In this document: piece after piece, positions 10,401 to 15,726 of the stretch | How positions within the stretch are numbered: the first letter of the stretch is position 1 | Layout: each line of letters opens with the position of its first letter | NCBI RefSeq assembly: GCF_000003815.2 | Contig: NC_049991.1 | Location: 9,232,794-9,258,666, forward strand | Length of the DNA stretch: 25,873 nt | From: Branchiostoma floridae | Lineage: Eukaryota > Chordata > Leptocardii > Amphioxiformes > Branchiostomatidae | Reading direction: 5' to 3' | Program-made: the position numbers and the translations under genes | The notes under the pieces: generated by a model | Seen by the model: only the letters and a program-made list of their open reading frames with translations | What the model was told of the DNA's origin: nothing | Databases searched by the model: none

Positions 10401-13125
10401 GTCTGACTGGAAATGACAGGGTGTGGAGCGCAGCGCCACCTACTTGTACAGGTACTGCTTCTAAGTCGAGACACTGGTATGGAAGTGATGGCGACGCTAT
10501 AGTCATTCCAGTGAGGTTATGTTATGTTTTCAATTGCAAAAATGGGGCCCCAACGGGTAGGTTACGAACTGCTTTTCCCACTTTCGTGTCCCCATGGGAC
10601 GCCCTGGAGCTACCGAGCTATTTTTCGGTACAGCCGGGCCCCGGATTCTTTCACATCGGGGTTAAAATTAACCCGCGGAGCACTGTGACAAATAGACACT
10701 GTAACCTGATCGTGCAACACCAATAGGTATCCTTACTGTATCCAGCAGTCCACCTGGACACATTTGTGGCTTCAGGCCGTGCCGGGGCTACACCCCCAAC
10801 GGGTCCCGGCGCAATTGTGATTGTAGCATAACTGGCAGCGCTGTCCGATGATGAGTATACCTTCAGTATATCATTACATGTAGAGAAAGTGAGCTGGGAG
10901 CACTTGACGACATTGATCGCAGCCAGATATTGAACATACATTTTGTATGTATATCTATAGGTGTTAGAACAATTACTCTTCACATTGCAGCTGAATGTGG
11001 TTCAGCCTGGACAGCGCCAACAGGAGCCGTGCTGTCCCCGAACTACCCCGGTACGTACGGTTATAACCGCAACTGTATCTACACTATCAGTGTCCAGCCT
11101 GGCCAGGGGATCAGGCTCACCGTCAGGGACTTCAGAACTGAAGCCAGCGACGATTATTTACAGGTACGCATATATGTTTCCTTGAGATTTTATCAACGTG
11201 CGTGACGTACTCAACGCCACTTTCCTAGCTACAAGCTCAATGGCAACCCTTAAAAGACGTCTCGACACTTACCGTCCTTTGCAGATTCGTGACGGTATGG
11301 ATTCATCAGCGACGCTGATTGGCCAGTACAGCGGATCCCAACTGTCCATCAATCAGGTCATCGAGAGCACGTCTCACCAGCTCTGGTTCAAGTTCTGGGC
11401 TGATTCGTCATCAGCGTACTCAGGGTTTCACATCGACTACGCAGGTAAATGTTACATTTCACTTGATACTTACGCCAAAAAAAGCAGTTACTCAAGCAAC
11501 TGAATATGATTCGTCATCAGTGAAACGTTCAGACAGTATCATTCGTCATCCGATGTCTTTCGTCAGATAATGAAAACGTCTGACCGTTCCGAAATCCAGT
11601 TCCTTGAGTAACTGCTTTTTGGCGTATCTTATCACCATCACCTGGATACCTAACCTTCATCGACGTACTTGATACTTATATGTAGAATGTCTTTATTGCT
11701 GAAATAATCTAACAATGTCCCTGTGAACATTATAAACGGTTACCCTTTGTTCTAAGTTATGATAATCTTATATTGCTTGAACAGCTTTTGACATCACATT
11801 GAGAGACTGTGACGACCCGGGTACCCCCAGCTATTCTTCCCGAGTCGTGGAAGGCTTGTCTGCAGGCGACACCATCACCTACACGTGTAACCCTGGTTAC
11901 ACCATGCACGACAGCGCCACTATCACCTGTCTCACCGGGGACAGCAGGGTGTGGAGCGCAGCGCCGCCAACTTGCACAGGTACTAACGTTACAGGATATG
12001 GGTTAGGTGCTATAGCTATTCCACTGAGGCTACTGTTGGAATTTTTAGCGATACTGATGATACCGATTGTCCTTTCAAAAAATGTCGGCCAGATTCTAAA
12101 ATTGTTGTTTTGTATCCAAAGCCGAGTGTGGGGGTGATTGGACAGGGCCTAGCGGTGCTGTGCTGTCACCTAACTACCCCCGCTCCTACGGCTACAACCA
12201 GAACTGTTACTACACCGTCACCGTGAGCGCAGGAGAGTACATACAGCTCACGGTCAGGTCATTCAGGACGGAGGCTTCAGATGACTATCTAGAGGTTTGT
12301 TTCATCACATTCATAGTTTGATTCAGAATACAGTCATCAAAAGATATACCATCATTCAAAACGGTATTCATCAGTGAAAATCTATTCTTGTAGCTAGTAT
12401 CTATTCTTGTAGTTTTACTTTTATTGCCTTTTGCCCTGTTAGGTCAGGAATGGCCTGGACTCGAGCGGAACGCTGATTGGTCGCTACAGCGGAACGGACT
12501 TGTCGGTAGGGGATGTCCTGAAGAGCACGTCTTACCAACTGTACTTCAAGTTTCACTCAGACTCATCCTCCAACTATCAAGGCTTCCACATAGATTACCA
12601 AGGTACGAAACACGCAGAGGATATTAGCTAGACATCACAAGCACGATCTGTGACGTTTTATTCGATGATTCGATCCACTTTGGTCATGAATCATCCATTG
12701 ACGAAAAAAATACATTTTAGTGACTTAGGTCCAAATCTCCTCAAATTTCAATCCAGTTGCATTCATATCATGATTAAAGGATGGATTATGTGCTAGTGTA
12801 AGGCTGTTCGAGAACAAACAGACACGACTTTATCATTTTGACAACAGCTGATATTAAAGCATAACATATTTTTAACTCCTAATCATGCTGTGTATTCACA
12901 GTTGATATTCCATTATTTCATTTCCAGCTGTTGACATTGGGCTCCTCCAGTGTGAAGACCCCGGGACGCCGACGTACGCCTCCCGACCAGTAGTCGCCAC
13001 CTTCTCCGCCGGACAGGCCATCACCTACACCTGTGACCCTGGTTACACCATGCACGGCACTCCCACCATCACCTGTCTCACCGGGGACGACAGGGTATGG
13101 AGCGATGCACCACCGACATGCACGG
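1463..13125 (+). CDS. CSMD-like CUB/Sushi multidomain gene, internal portion (23 exons)
   Basis: Twenty-three plus-strand exons splice in frame through GT-AG introns into a strict CUB-Sushi alternation: partial CUB, S1, CUB-A, S2, CUB-B, S3, CUB-C, S4, CUB-D, S5, CUB-E, S6, CUB-F, S7, CUB-G, S8. About 3.9 kb of coding sequence is visible. Sushi exons are 195 or 198 bp (phase 1-1). CUBs are 173 bp (phase 1-0) plus 160 bp (phase 0-1), so one unit is about 176 residues and can be duplicated without frameshift. The alternation is that of CSMD proteins (large type I membrane proteins; vertebrate CSMD1 restrains complement). No start codon, signal peptide, membrane segment or stop is visible in this part. 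CUB-C to CUB-F are nearly identical. Orthology to CSMD versus an amphioxus-specific CUB/Sushi family is unresolved, and the function here is inferred only from the domains. Confidence 0.9.
1500..2015 (+). other. Intron between partial CUB and Sushi 1
   Basis: Non-coding. A perfect 15-bp direct repeat (gtccctgtcacattg) occurs at 1521-1535 and 1627-1641, with a GC-rich segment between them. I see nothing else that I can assign. The acceptor is ccccag at 2015. Confidence 0.6.
2016..2210 (+). CDS. Sushi (CCP) domain 1, single exon
   Basis: 195 bp, phase 1-1. It has the four Sushi cysteines (LQCDDPGTP, TYTCNPGY, TITCLTG, PPSC) and the VW tryptophan before the last cysteine. Acceptor cccag, donor gtgagc. 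Close to S6 and S7 in sequence, with VVTGLSAGDTITYTC. Confidence 0.93.
2545..3160 (+). CDS. CUB domain A (exons 2545-2717 and 3001-3160)
   Basis: The first exon begins AECGGNWQDPSG, carries SPNYP and the second cysteine in NQDCYYTV, and ends at FQTESTHDVLQ. The second begins IRDGGDSSATVIGSYSG and ends with FKSDSTSAFNGFKIEYR. The acidic residues expected at a CUB Ca2+ site are present (E of FQTE, D of HDVL, D of KSD). The usual third and fourth cysteines are absent (HDVL and SYSG where CxYD and CG would be). CUB-A is one of the divergent outer copies and resembles CUB-G in its CYYTVTVS segment. The donor of the second exon (gttaga) is weak but in place. Confidence 0.92.
3161..3497 (+). other. 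Intron CUB-A to Sushi 2, containing a fold-back retroposon
   Basis: A 337-bp intron. It contains a 101-bp insertion (3276-3376) described separately. No coding potential is seen. Confidence 0.8.
3263..3389 (+). mobile_element. Short fold-back retroposon copy 1 with 13-bp target-site duplication
   Basis: The 101-bp body 3276-3376 is flanked by a perfect 13-bp direct repeat, agatgaagggaaa, at 3263-3275 and 3377-3389. Inside, 3287-3304 (cagttactcaagcaactg) pairs with its near-perfect inverse at 3318-3335 to form a hairpin. The 3' end is acctggatgtctaacctt followed by cattgacgt, directly against the duplication. Copy 2 at 11473-11666 shares both the hairpin sequence and the 3' terminus. A 12-13 bp duplication of variable sequence points to target-primed insertion and not to a DNA-transposon MITE. 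No protein is encoded. Confidence 0.8.
3498..3695 (+). CDS. Sushi (CCP) domain 2, single exon
   Basis: 198 bp, phase 1-1, one codon longer than most Sushi exons here. Four cysteines (RQCDDPGTP, TYTCDPGY, TITCLTG, PPTC). The TTFSAGQSITYTCDPGY and HGTPTITC sequence is shared with S8 but not with S3-S7, so S2 and S8 form a subclass at the two ends of the homogenised core. Confidence 0.93.
3826..3871 (+). repeat. Perfect 23-bp tandem duplication in intron
   Basis: The unit gaaaagggatacgccactac plus gtc occurs twice back to back (3826-3848 and 3849-3871) in the intron between Sushi 2 and CUB-B. It is probably a recent slippage duplication. Confidence 0.95.
3999..4562 (+). CDS. CUB domain B (exons 3999-4171 and 4403-4562)
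   Basis: Starts ADCGADWTDLTG, has SPNFP, second cysteine in SSTCYYTI, and ends FSTEPNYDFLE. The second exon starts IRDGGSSSATMIGRYSG and ends TSDGSDSRQGYRIYYD. Ca2+-site acids are kept (FSTE, YDFL, SD); C3 and C4 are missing. It is the most diverged CUB in the window. Its last codon is split t|ca because the donor is tgtgagt, giving Ser at the junction to Sushi 3 where other junctions give Ala. Confidence 0.91.
4789..4983 (+). CDS. Sushi (CCP) domain 3, single exon
   Basis: 195 bp, phase 1-1, preceded by a polypyrimidine run and caaacag acceptor. Begins SYVDNRPCDDPGTP, so it lacks the A(F/V)DI leader of most other Sushi exons. All four cysteines and the VW tryptophan are present. GFGPGDKITYTC replaces GLSAGDTITYTC. 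Confidence 0.92.
5158..5674 (+). CDS. CUB domain C (exons 5158-5330 and 5515-5674)
   Basis: First member of the nearly identical core set C-F. The first exon encodes ADCGSDWTAPTGAVLSPNYP, second cysteine in YNRNCIYT, and ends FRTEVSDDYLQ. The second encodes IRDGSHSSATLIGQYSG, then FKFWADTTSTYSGFQIDYE. Ca2+-site residues E, D and D are present; C3 and C4 are absent. The internal intron (184 bp) has an (AAAT)n tract at 5463-5490 and resembles the CUB-D intron near its donor. Confidence 0.94.
5463..5490 (+). repeat. (AAAT)n microsatellite
   Basis: Short tract of about six aaat-type units in the intron inside CUB-C, shortly before the acceptor of its second exon. Confidence 0.85.
5675..7273 (+). 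repeat. 1.6-kb intron filled by GT tract plus ~245-bp degenerate tandem repeat
   Basis: The longest intron of the array. A (TG)n tract at about 5921-5952 is followed by a segment (5957-6240) that has a relative at 13741-13923. Then four degenerate direct copies of a unit near 245 bp begin at about 6246, 6496, 6739 and 6978. Each starts with a version of gatcgtcatgatttttgg and contains aattatgcaaat, ctaatttgcataatta, catgataggactttcaaa and gtcacatatgtagctgag blocks. The units are AT-rich with paired atgcaaat/atttgcat motifs that could fold. No open frame of interest is seen. A worn fragment of the same family lies at about 9495-9690. Confidence 0.8.
7274..7468 (+). CDS. Sushi (CCP) domain 4, single exon
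   Basis: 195 bp, phase 1-1, acceptor gaatag. Leader AFDITLRN, then the four-cysteine Sushi pattern with VVEGLSAGDTITYTC and DSRVWTAAPPTC. Nearly identical to S5-S7. Confidence 0.94.
7603..7831 (+). repeat. Tandem duplication carrying a decoy copy of the CUB-D splice acceptor
   Basis: The segment 7603-7680 is repeated at 7752-7831 with few differences. Both contain a polypyrimidine tract, ttggcag and the first bases of the CUB-D exon (ctgaatgc). The second copy leads into the real exon at 7824. Splicing at the first copy (AG at 7671-7672) would read Ala-Glu-Cys-Ser and hit TGA at 7684, so it would give a premature stop. Confidence 0.85.
7824..8275 (+). CDS. CUB domain D (exons 7824-7996 and 8116-8275)
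   Basis: Core-set CUB. It differs from CUB-C at the protein level mainly in FATESGDDYLQ (for FRTEVSDDYLQ) and TYKGFQIDYE. C1 and C2 present, C3 and C4 absent, Ca2+-site acids present. Its 119-bp internal intron is recognisably related to that of CUB-C near both exons, so C and D probably arose by duplication of a whole unit. Confidence 0.94.
8528..8722 (+). CDS. Sushi (CCP) domain 5, single exon
   Basis: 195 bp, phase 1-1, acceptor ttcacag, donor gtacag. Leader AFDISLRS; VVEGFSAGDKITYTC, GNSRVWDAAPPTC. All four cysteines present. Confidence 0.94.
9166..9942 (+). CDS. CUB domain E (exons 9166-9338 and 9783-9942)
   Basis: The first exon encodes the same residues as that of CUB-C apart from the second residue (AEC for ADC). 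The second exon reads IRDGIHSTATLIGQYSG, LLTGDVIESTSHQLYFKF and WADSSSAYSGFHIDYA, as in CUB-F. It therefore looks chimeric between the C/D and F types. The internal intron is 444 bp, the longest of its class, and carries a worn repeat fragment at about 9495-9690. Confidence 0.94.
9495..9690 (+). repeat. Degenerate fragment of the intronic AT-rich repeat family
   Basis: Contains atataactgagaaagagaag and a later aatgcaaacaagaaccttat followed by tgggtaattatgat. These parallel the gtaactgagaaagagag and atgcaaatgatgacctcatttgcataat blocks of the tandem repeat at 6246-7090. Assigned by eye. Confidence 0.5.
10257..10451 (+). CDS. Sushi (CCP) domain 6, single exon
   Basis: 195 bp, phase 1-1, acceptor ctcacag. 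Leader AFDINLRS; VVTGLSAGDTITYTC as in S1; GNDRVWSAAPPTC. All four cysteines present. Confidence 0.94.
10452..10990 (+). other. Intron Sushi 6 to CUB-E/F boundary with GC-rich repeat-like insert
   Basis: A 539-bp intron. The middle (about 10540-10830) is more GC-rich than neighbouring introns and has gggcccc runs, two aacgggt sites (10552, 10798) and an attaaccc/gggttaat palindrome near 10660. It looks like an inserted mobile-element fragment, but I cannot name it and found no clear target-site duplication. Frames open across it are extensions of the Sushi exon and not genes. Confidence 0.45.
10991..11444 (+). CDS. CUB domain F (exons 10991-11163 and 11285-11444)
   Basis: Core-set CUB. The first exon differs from CUB-E in ECGSAWTAP (D to A) and TEASDDYLQ. 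The second reads IRDGMDSSATLIGQYSG, SINQVIESTSHQLWFKF and WADSSSAYSGFHIDYA. The Ca2+-site acids remain; C3 and C4 are missing. Internal intron 121 bp, not obviously related to those of C, D or E despite the near-identical exons. Confidence 0.94.
11461..11678 (+). mobile_element. Short fold-back retroposon copy 2 with 12-bp target-site duplication
   Basis: The 194-bp body 11473-11666 is flanked by a perfect 12-bp direct repeat, acttgatactta, at 11461-11472 and 11667-11678. The left arm (cgccaaaaaaagcagttact from 11473) pairs with the right arm ending ctgctttttggcg at 11624, and weaker inner pairing (aacgttcagac with gtctgaccgtt) extends the hairpin. The tail cacctggatacctaacctt, cat and cgacgt matches the 3' end of copy 1 at 3376. 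It sits in the same class of intron (CUB second exon to Sushi) as copy 1. Confidence 0.82.
11785..11979 (+). CDS. Sushi (CCP) domain 7, single exon
   Basis: 195 bp, phase 1-1, acceptor gaacag. Leader AFDITLRD; VVEGLSAGDTITYTC; TMHDSATITC where its relatives have TMHGSATITC; DSRVWSAAPPTC. All four cysteines present. Confidence 0.94.
12122..12602 (+). CDS. CUB domain G (exons 12122-12294 and 12443-12602)
   Basis: Outer, divergent CUB. First exon: AECGGDWTGPSGAVLSPNYP, second cysteine in NQNCYYTVTVSAG, end FRTEASDDYLE. Second exon: VRNGLDSSGTLIGRYSG, then FHSDSSSNYQGFHIDYQ. C3 and C4 are absent and the Ca2+-site acids are kept. The CYYTVTVSxGxY segment is closest to CUB-A. The acceptor of the first exon is ccaaag; the donor after it is gtttgt, which is weak but consistent with exon length and phase. 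Confidence 0.92.
12928..13125 (+). CDS. Sushi (CCP) domain 8, single exon (last visible exon of the array)
   Basis: 198 bp, phase 1-1, acceptor ttccag, donor gtaaga. Leader AVDIGLLQ; ATFSAGQAITYTCDPGY; HGTPTITC; DDRVWSDAPPTC. Pairs with S2 as the longer Sushi subclass. The next exon must accept phase 1; none is visible before the gap at 13415. Confidence 0.93.
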
Positions 13126-13414
13126 GTAAGAGTAAAGTAATTACCTATTTGAGTAGCTAGGGCAGCACTATCAAATACTCTCCTAGAAGCTTATAATAAA
13201 ATTAGCAGCAGTCCAAGTTGGTAATACAGGTTTCTAGATTAACAGGTGTTATACTCAACCACGGGTGTCCTACAGCTGTCCAATATTTAAAGTAGCATAG
13301 GTGTCATCTTCTATACAAGTTGCACAGACACAAGGTTAACAGAAATGGTCCCAGCTTTTTAGTTTGCTGTGATGCCAAAAGGCCCATATGTCCGTATCTC
13401 TTCTGTACATGAAT
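13126..13414 (+). other. Intron start after Sushi 8; nothing recognised
   Basis: 289 bases of AT-rich sequence running into the gap. No exon, repeat or motif that I can support. Confidence 0.5.
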
Positions 13415-13514
13415 NNNNNNNNNNNNNNNNNNNNNNNNNNNNNNNNNNNNNNNNNNNNNNNNNNNNNNNNNNNNNNNNNNNNNNNNNNNNNNNNNNNNNN
13501 NNNNNNNNNNNNNN
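13415..13514. other. Assembly gap, 100 N
   Basis: Default-sized gap. CUB/Sushi exons stop on its left and sulfotransferase sequence begins on its right. The N-terminal exons of the sulfotransferase must be here or absent. Confidence 0.95.
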
Positions 13515-13523
13515 GAGCGGGAG

Positions 13524-13571
13524 ATGTGTGTGTGTGTGTGTGTCTGTGTGTGTGTGTGTGTGTCTGTGTCT

Positions 13572-13608
<37 letters not shown>

Positions 13609-13923
13609 TGTGTGTGTGTGTGTGTGTCTGTGTGTCTGTGTGTGTGTGTGTGTGTGTGTCTGTGCCTGTGTGTGTGTGTGTGTGTCTGTGTGTGTGTGTG
13701 TCTGTCTTGTCTGTCTGTTTGTGTTTCCGGATTTTTAGTCAGCATAACTCAAGAACCTCTGGATGGATTTCGATGATATATGGTATGTGTTGGTAGGTGT
13801 TGATAAAACAAAGTTCAAGGTCGATTTGGGGCCACCTGGTATGTGACCTTGGTACTTCAATTCAGCATTTTTTTGTGTCTTTTGACCTGGACATGCTATG
13901 ATCTTGATTTTTGGGTGGCAGAT
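13524..13923 (+). repeat. (GT)n microsatellite heading a dispersed repeat
   Basis: About 190 bp of interrupted tgtg/tgtc repeat (13524-13715) followed by agcataactcaagaacctct at 13741 and related sequence to 13923. The same order, GT tract then agcataactcgagaagcctt, occurs at 5921-6134. Positions 13886-13923 and 6097-6134 agree at 33 of 38 bases by my count. This indicates one dispersed element with a microsatellite at one end. The long frames across it are low-complexity artefacts. Confidence 0.75.
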
Positions 13924-14048
13924 CTGAATATGATACCACCGAGATGCTAATTTCAGTCTTACTGTATTATTTCATTGACCTATAGATTTGCTATATTTGC
14001 TTGAAATGACGTTAAGCGTCTTAAGAGTTTTCTTTTCATGGCTCCTAG

Positions 14049-15726
14049 GTAAAAGTGATTGTAGTGATGCGGAACCCCAAAGACGTGGTGGTCTCCTTTT
14101 ACCACTTTCTAAAGACCACGGAAAAGGAGTTCGGCAGTATTGGTCTGAAAAGTCTGGAATCTTGGGACGCATATGCAGCCGACTTTCTGGAAGGAAAATG
14201 TAAGTCAATAAAAGGAAACCCAATCTGATTTAAACAAGCAAAATTCGGGATTCCAAGCTAATGTCAAGTATTGACTACAATTGCCCATATTCTTTATACC
14301 CCATTTCCACTAGAACGGCGCTCTCGCCGCGCTCTCTCTGGGACCTCAAATTTGACATATCTCTCAACGAATTGTATAGAAAAGAAACAAATCTTTTTAT
14401 ACTTTGTGTGTTTTGCTGTCTTCTCAGTCACGCGTATACATTTTGTATGATATACCCAGTGTGAAAGCGAAGGTTACGCATATCCTGTTTTGGTCGCAGT
14501 GAGAGCGCAGCGCGATCGCCGTCTAGTGGAAAGGGGGCCTTACCATATGTGTATAAAATCAGCAAGTCTCTTTTTGGATAAAAATATCACATACTGATGA
14601 AATCAAAATCGCTGAATGGTATTCACAAGCATGTACCATTTCTCTCACTTGAAGGTCTGTATGGAGACTTCTACGACCACGCCCTCGGTTGGTGGCGGAT
14701 GAAGAATGACCGGCACTTCCTCTTCCTCACGTATGAAGATATGAAGAAGGTTAGACCTGAAAATATCCAGCGATGACAATTTGTTTTTCAAACAAAGAGT
14801 CGGACTTAGGCCAGACATACTAATGGAGATCTAGATAAAACAAACGAGCAAACAAAATACCTTTTAATGCAAAACAAATTCACAGGTTTCACACAAGCAA
14901 TATTGTCATTCATGTGCAGTATGATAACCATTAAAGATATTTTATCTTTGTCATACTTTTTTGGAATTCGGCTGTTTGCTTCATTGTTCACGTTCAAGTT
15001 TGAAATTATGTGTCAAAAGATACAGCAATTGAAACTATTCTGAAAAAAAAACATTGCTACATTGGGATATCAACGAAACAGACTCTAGAGGCACACAAAG
15101 TTTTAGGAAGTGAACAAAGTCAGATGCAAGATTTCATTCCAGCCCTCTGCTTCCGTGATTCCCTCTTACAACAAAATTGTACATACAAATATCCGATATT
15201 GGTGTGGCACAAAGCAATTTGAAATTTTCGTAATCAAATGCATTTAATGCATTCGTTGTTCTCATAGGACCTGCGCAGTATGGTCGGTGATGTCGCAGCC
15301 TTCTTGGAAACTAGCTTAGACCAAGCCACTGTGGACAGCATTGTCGAGTCGTGCACCTTCAACACGTTGAAGGCAGCTTGGGGCAGTTCAGATAATGCTA
15401 TGAAAAAGCACATCTGCAGAAAAGGTGCGTTCCTGACTTAAATTGAGTAACATACATTTCTTCTTCTTCTCCGAGTTGACTTTAGAGGAGTGACAATGGA
15501 AGCTACCGAGGTCTTCCTCTCCCTAGCATATCCAAAGTCCAATACAGCTGTGAGAAATCCCATTTTCAGTTGGGTGTTTTCATGAACAATGAAGGTTGTA
15601 TTGCTTTTCATTGCAGGTGTCATTGGTGACTGGAAAACCATGTTCACGCCGGAGCAAAATGAAGCTTATGATGCTAAACACAAGCTGAGGCTGGAGGGGA
15701 CTGGTCTGGAGTTTGATTTTGAGTAG
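14049..15726 (+). CDS. Cytosolic sulfotransferase (SULT family), C-terminal half, 4 exons
   Basis: Exons 14049-14199, 14655-14749, 15268-15424 and 15617-15726 join in frame to 170 residues plus TAG. SULTs transfer sulfate from PAPS to hydroxyl or amine acceptors. The 3'-phosphate-binding segment RNPKDVVVSFYHF is intact (Arg and Ser), followed by FLEGK, YGDFYDHALGWW, FLFLTYEDMKKD, and the closing RKG-x-x-GDWK motif split over the last intron. The second exon is 95 bp, a length I recall as conserved in vertebrate SULTs. The family is usually near 290-300 residues, so about 120 N-terminal residues (PAPS 5' loop, catalytic His) are missing, presumably in the gap at 13415. In the C-terminal dimer motif KxxxTVxxxE the sequence is KTMFTPEQNE, with Val replaced by Pro. 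Subfamily and substrate cannot be told. Confidence 0.93.
14296..14543 (+). mobile_element. MITE with terminal inverted repeats in sulfotransferase intron
   Basis: The left end taccccatttccactagaac and following cggcgctctcgccgcgctct (from 14297) are inverted at the right end, where gagagcgcagcgcgatcgcc is followed by gtctagtggaaagggggcc to about 14539. TTA abuts both ends (TTA before taccccat, TTA after gggggcc), the 3-bp duplication typical of PIF/Harbinger elements. The interior has no transposase. The terminal repeats are imperfect. Confidence 0.75.

Noticed and set aside
10133-10726. 197-codon frame around Sushi 6
   Set aside because: It reads through both splice sites of a standard 195-bp Sushi exon; the extensions have no family content, and exon length and phase match all other copies.
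13369-13796. Several long open frames on both strands rich in Cys/Val or His/Thr
   Set aside because: They are translations of the GT microsatellite and of N; low complexity and present in all frames.
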